DNA from: Formosa sp030427735
GTDB lineage: Bacteria; Bacteroidota; Bacteroidia; Flavobacteriales; Flavobacteriaceae
Assembly: GCF_051200825.1 (NCBI RefSeq)
Contig: NZ_CP195158.1
Location: 3,720,001 to 3,784,000, forward strand
DNA length: 64,000 bases
Direction of reading: 5' to 3'
Part shown: positions 41,773 to 50,772 of the stretch, one piece after another
Layout of the letters: each line of letters starts with the position of its first letter
How positions within the stretch are numbered: the first letter of the stretch is position 1
Position numbers and translations under genes: made by a program
The notes under the pieces: generated by a model
Database searches by the model: none
The model's input: only the letters and a program-made list of their open reading frames with translations
Told to the model about the DNA's origin: nothing

Positions 41773-42000
41773 ATGAAAGATTTCTTTTATGCAATACAGG
41801 ATTTATTTGTAAATGTATTGTTTGCCCCTTTAGACGCTTTAAGAGCCTTAGAGCTTAAAAACTGGTTTGCAGCCAACACCTTTTCTTGGATTTTTATCCT
41901 TATTGGTTTTGTTGCTTTTGTTTACTGGATGCTTCAGTTAAAAAAATATAACGATAACGACGAGGAAGACAAAAGTGTGTCGGCACACTCTTATCTATAA
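41773..42000 (+). CDS. Small membrane protein (DUF6341-like)
   Basis: A 75-residue protein: an amphipathic start (MKDFFYAIQDLFVNVLFAPLDALRALELK), one membrane helix (about 39-57, FSWIFILIGFVAFVYWMLQL) and an acidic tail (KYNDNDEEDKSVSAHSYL). It has its own good promoter. Small genes of this type lie between the DUF6427-like and purD genes in related genomes. It overlaps the purD end by 6 bases. Function unknown. Confidence 0.8.
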   Translation: MKDFFYAIQDLFVNVLFAPLDALRALELKNWFAANTFSWIFILIGFVAFVYWMLQLKKYNDNDEEDKSVSAHSYL

Positions 42001-43266
42001 ATCGAAACCGATATCTTTACGATAATACATCTTATCAAAATGTAGTTTTTCTATATTTTGATAAGATTTTTTTATGGCCTCTTGGTACGTTTCGCCATAC
42101 GATGTCATCGCTAAAACACGCCCGCCTGTAGTTACTACCTTTCCATCTTTTAAATCTGCTCCTGCATGAAACGGAATAGAACCTTCAACAGCATCTAAAC
42201 CTGTAATTTCTTTACCTTTCTCGTAAGCCTCTGGATACCCGCCAGAAACTGTCATTACAGTGGTTGCAGCACGTTGGTCAATTTCTAAATCAATTTGATC
42301 TAAAGTACCATTGGCTACAGCTTGTAACAACTCCACCATATCATTTTTAAGTCTTGGTAAAACAACTTCGGTTTCTGGATCGCCCATTCTTACGTTATAT
42401 TCAATAACTAACGGATCGTCTCCTACTTTTATCAAACCAATAAATACGAACCCTTTGTAAGGTAAATTATCTTTTTGTAGACCTTCGATTGTTGGTTTTA
42501 CAATTCGTGTTTCAATCTTTTCTAAAAATTCATCGGTAGCAAATGGCACTGGAGACACTGCTCCCATACCACCGGTATTTAAACCTGTATCGCCTTCGCC
42601 AATACGTTTATAATCTTTAGCTGTTGGTAAAATTTTATAGTTTTTACCATCGGTTAGCACAAAACAACTTAATTCTATACCGTCTAAAAACTCTTCAATA
42701 ACTACTTTGGTACTAGCTGCGCCAAATTTAGAATCGACTAACATGGCTTTTAATTCAGCTTTAGCTTCTTCTAAATCATTTAAAATCAATACGCCTTTTC
42801 CTGCGGCCAAACCATCGGCTTTTAAAACATATGGTGGATTTAAAGTTTCTAAAAACGCATAACCTGCTTCAACATTGGTTTTATCGAAACTTTGATACGC
42901 TGCAGTAGGAATATCATGTCTGAAAAGGAATTCCTTAGCAAATTCTTTACTTCCTTCTAGCTCTGCCGCCGCCTTTTCCGGACCAATTACAGATACATGT
43001 TTTAAGGCTTCATCGTTCAGGAAGAAATCGTGAACACCTTGCACTAACGGGTCTTCTGGGCCCACAACCACCATATCGATATGTTGTTCTAAAACTAAGG
43101 TTTTTATTGCTTCAAAATCAGTAACACCTATAGCTACATTTTCTGCTATAGCGGCAGTTCCAGAATTTCCTGGCGCTACAAAAAGTTTGTTACATAATGG
43201 ACTTTGAGAAATTTTCCAGGCAAAAGTATGCTCTCTTCCGCCAGAACCTAGAATTAAAATTGTCAT
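41995..43266 (-). CDS. purD: Phosphoribosylamine--glycine ligase
   Basis: The second step of purine synthesis: glycine plus phosphoribosylamine plus ATP gives GAR. The 423-residue protein begins MTILILGSGGREHTFAWKISQS, has the ATP-grasp segments PPYVLKADGLAAGKGVLI and GFVFIGLIKVGDDPLVIEYNVRMGDPETE, as expected. A -7 box lies at 43290-43297. It is a single-gene unit. Confidence 0.97.
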   Translation of the reverse strand: MTILILGSGGREHTFAWKISQSPLCNKLFVAPGNSGTAAIAENVAIGVTDFEAIKTLVLEQHIDMVVVGPEDPLVQGVHDFFLNDEALKHVSVIGPEKAAAELEGSKEFAKEFLFRHDIPTAAYQSFDKTNVEAGYAFLETLNPPYVLKADGLAAGKGVLILNDLEEAKAELKAMLVDSKFGAASTKVVIEEFLDGIELSCFVLTDGKNYKILPTAKDYKRIGEGDTGLNTGGMGAVSPVPFATDEFLEKIETRIVKPTIEGLQKDNLPYKGFVFIGLIKVGDDPLVIEYNVRMGDPETEVVLPRLKNDMVELLQAVANGTLDQIDLEIDQRAATTVMTVSGGYPEAYEKGKEITGLDAVEGSIPFHAGADLKDGKVVTTGGRVLAMTSYGETYQEAIKKSYQNIEKLHFDKMYYRKDIGFDL

Positions 43267-43289
43267 GGTATACGATAAATTGTTTAGCG

Positions 43290-43297
43290 CAAAAATA
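43290..43297 (-). promoter_or_regulatory. -7 box of purD promoter (TATTTTTG)
   Basis: Perfect TAnnTTTG match on the minus strand, 23 bases upstream of the purD ATG; no TTG at usual spacing. Confidence 0.45.
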
Positions 43298-43359
43298 AAA
43301 CTAATGACACGATTTCACGAATATTTTTTATTTACTTTACAAAAAAATACTTTTTTAGT

Positions 43360-44679
43360 TTGAAACCATTCGACCTTACTTTAAAACTTAACGGCTTTCC
43401 GCTTACTGAAGCCAAACAGATTTTAAAAACCATTCAGACTAAAGACGAAACCGAATATGCATCGTATTTACAAAAGCAACGGCTTTTTATTTTAAACTAC
43501 CACCTGAAGCACAATAATTTTTATAAAACTTTTGGGCAGAATATTGATAGTAATAATTGGAATTCTGTTCCGGTAATGACCAAAAGCCATTTACAACAAC
43601 CGTTAAAACAACGGCTATCGGACGGATTTACACCCAAAAACGTTTACGTTAATAAAACATCTGGATCGTCTGGCGACCCGTTTATTTTTGCCAAGGATAA
43701 ATTTTGCCACGCCCTAACTTGGGCCGAAATTCAAGATCGATTTGGCTGGTATAGCATCGACTTTAACAGCTCGTTACAGGCTCGGTTTTACGGCATACCG
43801 CTAGACACAGTAGGCTATTATAAAGAACGCTTAAAAGACAAGCTAACCAAGCGTTATCGGTTTTCTATTTTTAATTTAAGCGATAGTGCTTTACAAACCT
43901 GTTTAGAGCAATTTAAAGCAAAACCCTTCGATTATATTAACGGCTACACCAGTGCTATTGTACAATTGGCTAAATATTTACAACAGAAGCAGATTGTGTT
44001 AAAATCTATTTGTCCCACTTTAAAATGCTGCGTGGTAACTTCCGAAATGCTTTTTCCAGACGATAAAATACTTCTAGAACATGCTTTTGGTGTGCCTGTG
44101 ATTAACGAATATGGTGCTTCAGAATTAGACTTAATTGCTTTTCAGAATCCTAAAGATATCTGGCAGGTTAATAGTGATACATTGTTTGTTGAAATTTTAG
44201 ACGAACACAACACCCCTGTACCCAACGGACAAGAAGGACGAGTGGTTATTACCTCGCTTTACAATAAAGCACATCCGTTTATACGCTACGATCTTGGCGA
44301 TATTGGAATGCTATCTAAAACGAGTACCTTACAATATCCTGTTTTAGAAAAGCTTATTGGAAGAACTAACGATATTGCCATTTTACCAAGCGGAAAAAAA
44401 GCAGCTGGCTTGACATTTTATTATATCACCAAAGCCATTATTGAAGATGATGGTAATGTAAAAGAGTTTGTAATTACCCAAAATAGCACAGCGACATTTA
44501 CTATTGACTATGTCGCTAAAACCTTAATTTCTGAACACAAAAAGGAACAGATTCAAGCAGAAATAAAGCGTTATCTAGAAAATGGACTAACCATACACTT
44601 TAACAAACACAACGTGTTACAACGCTCTAAAAGTGGTAAATTGAAGCAGTTTTCCTCATCTTTAAATAAAAACAAATGA
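43360..44679 (+). CDS. CapK/phenylacetate-CoA-ligase-like adenylate-forming protein
   Basis: The 439-residue protein belongs to the ANL (adenylate-forming) superfamily: a P-loop-type YVNKTSGSSGDPFIF (near 107), NEYGASELDLIAFQ (near 250) and HPFIRYDLGDIGML with a C-terminal lid (KLIGRTNDIAILPSGKK). Relatives named CapK are found in capsule loci where they probably activate a small acid for transfer to a sugar or lipid. The start is TTG 43360. Its end overlaps the epimerase gene by 4 bases, so it opens a three-gene plus-strand polysaccharide unit. The acid substrate is unknown; phenylacetate is unlikely, given the neighbours. Confidence 0.85.
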   Translation: MKPFDLTLKLNGFPLTEAKQILKTIQTKDETEYASYLQKQRLFILNYHLKHNNFYKTFGQNIDSNNWNSVPVMTKSHLQQPLKQRLSDGFTPKNVYVNKTSGSSGDPFIFAKDKFCHALTWAEIQDRFGWYSIDFNSSLQARFYGIPLDTVGYYKERLKDKLTKRYRFSIFNLSDSALQTCLEQFKAKPFDYINGYTSAIVQLAKYLQQKQIVLKSICPTLKCCVVTSEMLFPDDKILLEHAFGVPVINEYGASELDLIAFQNPKDIWQVNSDTLFVEILDEHNTPVPNGQEGRVVITSLYNKAHPFIRYDLGDIGMLSKTSTLQYPVLEKLIGRTNDIAILPSGKKAAGLTFYYITKAIIEDDGNVKEFVITQNSTATFTIDYVAKTLISEHKKEQIQAEIKRYLENGLTIHFNKHNVLQRSKSGKLKQFSSSLNKNK

Positions 44680-45770
44680 ACATTACCATAGTTGCTGGCG
44701 CACGACCTAATTTTATGAAAATAGCTCCAATTCTTGAGGCTATAAAACAAAAACAAACCCAAGGTTTTAATATAAATTTTAGGTTAGTTCACACTGGACA
44801 ACACTACGATAAAAACTTAAGCGGAACATTTTTTGAAGAATTAAACATTCCGTTACCAGACACTAATCTTGAGGTAAAAAGCGGTACACAAGCACAACAA
44901 ACAGCAGGCATCATGATTGGTTTTGAAAAAGAACTTGCAGAAAACCCATGTGATTTAGTATTGGTTGTTGGTGATGTAACCTCAACCATGGCCTGCACTA
45001 TTGTAGCAAAAAAAGCAGGTATTAATGTGGCCCATGTTGAAGCAGGGATTCGCTCGGGTGATTTGCGTATGCCTGAAGAAATAAATAGAATTGTAACGGA
45101 TAGTTTGACAGATTTTTTTTTTACAACCTCAAAAAAGGCTAATGAAAACCTGCTAAAGTTAGGTGTAAAACCTGAACAAATTTTCTTTGCGGGCAACGTC
45201 ATGATTGACACATTACGAAAAAATGAACCACGACTAAAACAACCCGACATTTGGCAAACTTTAAATCTAAAACCAAAACAATATTTAGTAATTACGTTAC
45301 ATCGCCCTAGTAATGTTGATGAAGAACAACAACTCAAATCTTTAATAACACAAATTGTAGCCTTAGGTAAAGATTTTTCCATTATTTTTCCTGTGCATCC
45401 GCGCACAAAAAAACTATTAGAAGGCTTAGATTTAAATTTTGAAAATTTGCATTACACCAATCCGTTAGGCTATTTAGAATTTAATTATCTGGTAAAACAT
45501 GCGCTTGGTGTTCTCACAGATTCTGGAGGCATTACCGAAGAAACCACTGTTATGAATGTGCCATGCATTACACTTCGCGAAAACACAGAGCGCCCAGAAA
45601 CGTGTGACATTGGCACCAATGTTTTAGTTGGAAGTGATCGTAATAAAATTGAGTCTGCATTTAAAAACTTACTTGATAATAACTGGAAGCAAGGTGAAAT
45701 TCCTGAGTTATGGGACGGACATGCAGCAGAAAGAATTGTTAATCATCTTATTGAAATATACAAGTTATAG
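44676..45770 (+). CDS. wecB: UDP-N-acetylglucosamine 2-epimerase (non-hydrolysing)
   Basis: Converts UDP-GlcNAc to UDP-ManNAc for surface polysaccharide. The 364-residue protein has the family start TIVAGARPNFMKIAPIL, HTGQHYDKNLSGTFFEEL, HVEAGIRSGDLRMPEEINR, HRPSNVD and the C-terminal uridine-binding TDSGGITEETTVMNVPC with ERPET. Overlaps the upstream gene by ATGA and the following one by one base (TAGTG). Confidence 0.95.
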   Translation: MNITIVAGARPNFMKIAPILEAIKQKQTQGFNINFRLVHTGQHYDKNLSGTFFEELNIPLPDTNLEVKSGTQAQQTAGIMIGFEKELAENPCDLVLVVGDVTSTMACTIVAKKAGINVAHVEAGIRSGDLRMPEEINRIVTDSLTDFFFTTSKKANENLLKLGVKPEQIFFAGNVMIDTLRKNEPRLKQPDIWQTLNLKPKQYLVITLHRPSNVDEEQQLKSLITQIVALGKDFSIIFPVHPRTKKLLEGLDLNFENLHYTNPLGYLEFNYLVKHALGVLTDSGGITEETTVMNVPCITLRENTERPETCDIGTNVLVGSDRNKIESAFKNLLDNNWKQGEIPELWDGHAAERIVNHLIEIYKL

Positions 45771-46933
45771 TGAATGACATTTTAATAATAACCAACTATT
45801 TTCCACCTGAAAAAGGTGCTGCATCAAACCGTATTTTTCATTTAGCCGAAGGATTACAAAAACAAAACTATACGGTTTCAGTAATAACACCATTACCTAA
45901 TTACCCTAAAGGCGAAATTTTTGATGATTATAAAGGTGTTTTTAAAAACACCTCGGTAGAAAATAATATTACCATACATCGGTTATGGATTTACGCTAGC
46001 AATTCTAAAAACAAACTAAAACGCTTAATAGCTATGCTTTCATATAGTTTTAGTTTAACTTGGTTTTTTATGTGGAATAAGCTTCCTAATAAGGTTATTG
46101 TACAATCTCCGCCGCTTCTAGTCGCTTTTACTTGTATGTTTTTTATACGAAATAAGAATCGTAAACTTTTTTTAAATGTTAGTGATTTGTGGCCAATTGC
46201 AGGCTTGGAATTGGGCGCTTTTAAAAAGAACTTTAGTTACAAACTTTTAGAGCGCATTGAACGTTTCAATTATAAAAAAGCAGATTTAGTTTTAGGTCAA
46301 AGTGAAGAGATTTTGGCACATATAACATCTATTTTCCCAGAAAAAAACACCTTTTTATATAGAAATTTTCCAGATTTTGACCCGCCAAAACTTGTAGAAA
46401 AACCTACAAACCATGAAAAAATAAAAATGGTTTATGCTGGTTTGCTAGGCATTGCTCAAGGTATTTACAAACTTTGTACAGAATTAGACTATAGCAACAT
46501 ACAGTTTCATATTTATGGCGCTGGTGCCGAGAAAGAAAGTATTGAAAACTTGATTGCTACAAATCCTGAACTAGATATTGTTTATCATGGTGAAATTGCC
46601 CGTTCAGAACTTCACCAAGCACTCTTACAATACGATTTAACAATAATTCCGCTATTAAATAGAATTTATGGCTCCGTGCCTTCAAAAATATTTGAATATG
46701 GCAAACTGGGGCTCCCTATGCTTTATTTTGGAGGTGGTGAAGGTGAAACAATAATTGAAAACTATAAATTAGGTTGGGTAGTTCCTTCATCAGATTATAA
46801 AGCGTTAAATCTTCAGCTTTCAAAAATTGATAATACAGAATTAAATCATCGTTTTAAAAACCAGATACAAAAAACTGCCTTAAAAAACTTTGATTTTGAA
46901 AAACAACTAAACCAATTAACAAAGAAACTTTAA
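45770..46933 (+). CDS. Glycosyltransferase family 4 (WbuB-like)
   Basis: A 387-residue GT-B protein. The N-terminal half has ILIITNYFPPEKGAASNRIFHLAEGLQKQ, the second half the donor-binding pattern VYHGEIARSELHQALLQYDLTIIPLL and SVPSKIFEYGKLGLPMLYFGGGEGE. It has the start codon GTG, overlapping the wecB stop by one base. Its stop overlaps the stop of the WcaJ-like gene on the other strand by 3 bases (46930-46933). ManNAc-type or fucosamine donors are plausible given wecB next door, but not shown. Confidence 0.88.
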   Translation: MNDILIITNYFPPEKGAASNRIFHLAEGLQKQNYTVSVITPLPNYPKGEIFDDYKGVFKNTSVENNITIHRLWIYASNSKNKLKRLIAMLSYSFSLTWFFMWNKLPNKVIVQSPPLLVAFTCMFFIRNKNRKLFLNVSDLWPIAGLELGAFKKNFSYKLLERIERFNYKKADLVLGQSEEILAHITSIFPEKNTFLYRNFPDFDPPKLVEKPTNHEKIKMVYAGLLGIAQGIYKLCTELDYSNIQFHIYGAGAEKESIENLIATNPELDIVYHGEIARSELHQALLQYDLTIIPLLNRIYGSVPSKIFEYGKLGLPMLYFGGGEGETIIENYKLGWVVPSSDYKALNLQLSKIDNTELNHRFKNQIQKTALKNFDFEKQLNQLTKKL

Positions 46934-48288
46934 TATGCCTTTTCTTCGCCCCTTATAGCGTTTAAAATGGTTTGAAAAATAATCTTTAAATCAAGTAAAA
47001 TAGACCAGTTTTCTATATAAAAAATATCGTATTTAACGCGATTAATAATGTCTTTATCGGTTTCGACTTCTCCTCTAAATCCGCTTATTTGTGCTAAACC
47101 CGTAATACCCGGTTTAACAAAATGACGCACCATAAATTTATCTATACGTTTAGCATACATATTGGTGTGGCTAACCATGTGCGGCCTTGGCCCAACCACA
47201 GACATGTCTCCAAACAAAACATTGTAAAACTGTGGTAATTCATCGATACTGGTTTTTCTTATAAATTTGCCAATTTTTGTAACCCGCTCGTCTCCTCTTG
47301 TGGCTTGATGTAAATGTGCATCATCGTTAGGTGTCATTGAACGGAATTTATAACAATCGAATTCTTGATAATTGAAACCATTTCTGGATTGTTTAAAAAA
47401 CACTGGCCCTTTAGACTCTAATTTTATTAAAATAGCCAAAATTGGTGTAAGCCAAGATAAGATAAAAACAATAATACAGACAGCAAAAACAATATCGAAT
47501 AAGCGCTTAAAAAACTGATTTGAAGATTCCTCTAAAGGAATATCCCTAAGCGACAAAATTGGGATATAATCGTAATATTCGTATTTTAATTTCTTAGCAT
47601 AAATTTCTTTATTGTCTGGTAAAAATTTTAAGATTTTAAGATTGTTATCGGCAAAATCTACAACATTTAAAATCTGGGTGTTTGAGAGTTCCGAAATAGA
47701 ACAATATACTTCGTCTATATTATTTTCTAAAATAAACTGAAAACACAGCTCTAAAGTATCATGTTGTTTATCTTTAATATTAAAAATTCTTCGTAACGAA
47801 TAGCCGTATTCTGGATTGTTATTAAAAAACGACTCTAAAGCCATAGTTTGGCGGTTTTTACCTAAAATAACGGTTTTACGCAAGTTACCCCCAAAAGAAG
47901 CTCGATATTTTTGTAATAAATAGTAGACGGCAAATTTCGCTACGCCAATGCATAAAAACACTAAAATAATGTATTTAAGCACCAATATAGAATCGACCTT
48001 GAGATTATGTCTAAAACCAAAATAAGCAAATACTATTAAAGTAAACAAAATAGCTTGCTTTACTAATAAAGACATAATGGTTACCTCGCGAGTAAATCGA
48101 TAAACCTCGTAAAATTTGGAATATATGGATAAAATAATCCACGTGAACGACACTAAGAACACAAATAAAAACGGATTTACCTCTTTAAAAAAGTAAAACA
48201 ATGCCAAACCATTAATTACCACTAAATCGATTGCGTACGAAATAGGGCGTAAATACATCGAGTATCGACCTTGTCTTATTGTGCTCAC
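46930..48288 (-). CDS. Undecaprenyl-phosphate sugar phosphotransferase (WcaJ/PglC type)
   Basis: Polyprenol-phosphate hexose-1-phosphate transferase that starts repeat-unit synthesis. The 452-residue protein has four to five N-terminal membrane helices (about 15-135), a Rossmann-like middle, and the C-terminal catalytic domain from about 255: KRLFDIVFAVCIIVFILSW, GPVFFKQSRNGFNYQEFDCYKFRSM, DELPQFYNVLFGDMSVVGPRP and VKPGITGLAQISGFRGE, which are the signature motifs of bacterial sugar transferases. Start ATG 48288 lies 16 bases beyond a 24-bp palindrome. It is the last of the minus-strand polysaccharide genes, after a 98-base gap. Confidence 0.92.
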   Translation of the reverse strand: MSTIRQGRYSMYLRPISYAIDLVVINGLALFYFFKEVNPFLFVFLVSFTWIILSIYSKFYEVYRFTREVTIMSLLVKQAILFTLIVFAYFGFRHNLKVDSILVLKYIILVFLCIGVAKFAVYYLLQKYRASFGGNLRKTVILGKNRQTMALESFFNNNPEYGYSLRRIFNIKDKQHDTLELCFQFILENNIDEVYCSISELSNTQILNVVDFADNNLKILKFLPDNKEIYAKKLKYEYYDYIPILSLRDIPLEESSNQFFKRLFDIVFAVCIIVFILSWLTPILAILIKLESKGPVFFKQSRNGFNYQEFDCYKFRSMTPNDDAHLHQATRGDERVTKIGKFIRKTSIDELPQFYNVLFGDMSVVGPRPHMVSHTNMYAKRIDKFMVRHFVKPGITGLAQISGFRGEVETDKDIINRVKYDIFYIENWSILLDLKIIFQTILNAIRGEEKAY

Positions 48289-48303
48289 TTAAAACTGTTA
48301 GGT

Positions 48304-48327
48304 TGTTAGTTATTTGAATAACTAACA
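48304..48327. repeat. Perfect 24-bp palindrome before the initiating transferase gene
   Basis: TGTTAGTTATT (48304-48314), TG, then AATAACTAACA (48317-48327): an 11-bp perfect inverted repeat with a 2-base centre. It lies between the GT4 gene and the WcaJ-like start, 16 bases from the latter. It has no T tract of note and could be an operator or an RNA hairpin in the leader. Confidence 0.55.
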
Positions 48328-48386
48328 TTGTTGAAATTTATTTTGCAATTTTACAAAAAAATAAAAAAGTAAGACTTAAATTGACA

Positions 48387-49502
48387 TCAGTTGTTTTTAC
48401 TATCGTTATAAACACTTAAACAAGAATTAAAAAAATCTAGATATTGTTCATTGATTGTATCCCAATTAAAATCATCCTTAATTTTATCAAAACAACCTGT
48501 AATTTTGTTCGGGTACTTATCTTTAACAACGGTTTCAATTATTGTTTTCACTCCATTTTCATTCTGAAAATACAAAGCGTCATCTCTCAAAATCGACCGA
48601 TTGAACTCATTTTCATGGGCTACTATTAAACTTTTAGAAGCCATTGCTTCTAACAACGAAGGGTTTGTCCCACCAACAGAATGCCCATGGAAATATAAAT
48701 TGGAAAAATATCTTAAATTATTTAGAATATTTAAATCGTATAAGCCACCTAAAAACTTAATGTTAGAGTATTTTTTATACTTTTCTTTTAAATATTTTCC
48801 AAATTTGTTAGTGTCATATTTACCAATTACAAGAAAATCCATAGTTTTTTCTGCCATTACAACACCATCCAAAATTGTCTCAATATTATTTTCTGGCTCT
48901 AATCTAGCAATTAGCATATTATAATTATATGCACCCAAATTAAAGCCTTCAAGGCATTCTGAATTTGGATCTAAAAATAAATCTGCACCATAAGCAATAT
49001 ATCTAGAAGGAATATTATACTTATTTGTTAAATAATTTTGAATACCTATTGAGTCTGAAATTAAAAAATCACTAGACTTAACAGCTAAAGATTCTGCTAA
49101 TTTTAAGAACGTTTGTACTTTTTTTGAATATTTAGTACGTTTCCATTCTAGCCCATCCATATTGGTAATAATTACACTTTTCTTAGGTAAAAATTTGTAC
49201 CAAATAGAACTGCTGGTGTATCCTAATTGCAGAATAATATCGAAATTTCTTTGCTTAGAATCCAAAATACAGTTAAAATCATAAATAAATTGACCTACAG
49301 TTCCAAGCCTTTCTTCAGGGTCTTTACAATGAATAATGCTTACACCGTTAAATGATTTTTCTTGATAAGGATGACTACTTGAATTATAAACCGAGACATC
49401 GTGACCTTTATTTACTAAATAAACCGAAAAATACTCCGCAAACTGCTCAAAACCACCATGATAATTTGGTATCCCTCTAGTACCTAATATTCCTATTTTC
49501 AT
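48387..49502 (-). CDS. Glycosyltransferase family 4 with DUF1972 N-terminus
   Basis: A 371-residue GT-B enzyme. The first 170 residues (MKIGILGTRGIPNYHGGFEQFAEYFS, DPEERLGTVGQFIYDFNCI) match DUF1972 of rhamnosyltransferase-type capsular enzymes; the second half has LIARLEPENNIETILDGV and HSVGGTNPSLLEAMASKSLIVAHENEFNR. Since an rmlD-like gene lies at 63156, L-rhamnose is a sensible donor, by inference. The start overlaps the ligase-like gene end by 26 bases. Confidence 0.88.
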   Translation of the reverse strand: MKIGILGTRGIPNYHGGFEQFAEYFSVYLVNKGHDVSVYNSSSHPYQEKSFNGVSIIHCKDPEERLGTVGQFIYDFNCILDSKQRNFDIILQLGYTSSSIWYKFLPKKSVIITNMDGLEWKRTKYSKKVQTFLKLAESLAVKSSDFLISDSIGIQNYLTNKYNIPSRYIAYGADLFLDPNSECLEGFNLGAYNYNMLIARLEPENNIETILDGVVMAEKTMDFLVIGKYDTNKFGKYLKEKYKKYSNIKFLGGLYDLNILNNLRYFSNLYFHGHSVGGTNPSLLEAMASKSLIVAHENEFNRSILRDDALYFQNENGVKTIIETVVKDKYPNKITGCFDKIKDDFNWDTINEQYLDFFNSCLSVYNDSKNN

Positions 49503-50772
49503 ATTTGAAAAAGTCGATTAAAAATAATGTATTCATAAATATAAAGAATACTATTCCTTTGTTTCTTTCAAAATAAGATTCAAAGAAAAATGCAAACGTA
49601 ACCATAATTAAAAACAATAAATACAATTTATTGCCTGATTTTATGGCAGCGTAAAAACTAAAGATTAAATAGGAAATAAAAAATAAGAGAACAACACCGC
49701 CTACTGACACTAATAATTGCAAATATTGATTGTGAACATTATAACCTTCATACCAATTTGGAGCCAATCCGTAGTACATGTAATAATAGTCTAAATAATT
49801 TTGAACATCGCCTACACCATAACCAAACAATAATTTATGATCGTTGGTTACATGAAACAATCCCATATTTAAAAAAATATAACGCAATTCTAAATCACTT
49901 ATTTGTTCTTTAGAATCGAGATTAAAAACATACGCTTCTGCTATATTATCTGTGGGTTTAAAGCCTTCAAAATCGAAATGAATTCCTTCAACAAAGCGAT
50001 TTTTAATCGTTGGAATATTAGCTGCTAGCATAATTAAAATTCCTATAAAACCTAAAACAATTATTTTTTGATTATTTTTTTTAATAAGCTGCAATATTTG
50101 ATAACTGACAATTATAAAAAAAATAAATATAACTGCTTTAGATGCCGTTAAAATAAGACCGCAAAACAATATAAAAAGTAATGAAAACATCAGAAGCCTA
50201 TTTTTTAAAATAGATTCTTTTTTCAATTTTATAGGATATTGTATTAAAATAAAAATACTTAAAGCAATGTATAAAGCAAAATACACCGGATGTTGATCGT
50301 AAAGACTTGTAAAATCATGAAAAAATAGAGTTTGCGAATCTTTTCCTGCTACTAAATTAATACAACCATTTACAATTAAAATTAAAGTAGCACAAGTTGT
50401 TGATAACGCAAAAAAAATTAATACGCGTTTAATGCTATACTGTGTATACCTAAAAGTAAATAAGGCAAATGCAATTAATATAAATAGTTGATTTTTATTA
50501 ATAACCTTAATACCATAATCAACATTTTTACTTGTTAAAGCACTAATTATTATAATTAAAAAATATACCAGAGGAAAGTAAAAAGCAAAATTATGATACT
50601 GTTTTAATTTTATTTTCTTGATAAAAATTAAATATAACGCATAAGCTAAGGCTAAAATTATTGAAACATTTCCCACATTAAGCATGAAAGGAATCATTGC
50701 CGCCATTAAACAAACTAAAGTTTCTTCTGGATTGTTAATGGCATAATTTTTTAAAACTTTTAAAACATTCAT
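49477..50772 (-). CDS. O-antigen ligase/polymerase-like membrane protein
   Basis: The 431-residue protein has around 12 hydrophobic helices and the Wzy_C/O-antigen-ligase loop near 320-350 (MLLFGYGVGDVQNYLD-like stretch, NWYEGYNVHNQYLQLLVSVG). Such proteins join O-antigen to lipid A core or polymerise repeat units in the periplasm. Two genes upstream is another membrane protein of Wzy kind (51935), so ligation and polymerisation may be divided between the two. It overlaps its upstream neighbour by ATGA. Confidence 0.83.
   Translation of the reverse strand: MNVLKVLKNYAINNPEETLVCLMAAMIPFMLNVGNVSIILALAYALYLIFIKKIKLKQYHNFAFYFPLVYFLIIIISALTSKNVDYGIKVINKNQLFILIAFALFTFRYTQYSIKRVLIFFALSTTCATLILIVNGCINLVAGKDSQTLFFHDFTSLYDQHPVYFALYIALSIFILIQYPIKLKKESILKNRLLMFSLLFILFCGLILTASKAVIFIFFIIVSYQILQLIKKNNQKIIVLGFIGILIMLAANIPTIKNRFVEGIHFDFEGFKPTDNIAEAYVFNLDSKEQISDLELRYIFLNMGLFHVTNDHKLLFGYGVGDVQNYLDYYYMYYGLAPNWYEGYNVHNQYLQLLVSVGGVVLLFFISYLIFSFYAAIKSGNKLYLLFLIMVTFAFFFESYFERNKGIVFFIFMNTLFLIDFFKYENRNIRY

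Noticed and set aside
44804..45406. Open frame of 200 codons on the minus strand
   Set aside because: It lies wholly inside wecB, whose motifs are intact on the plus strand; no protein pattern is visible in the antisense frame.
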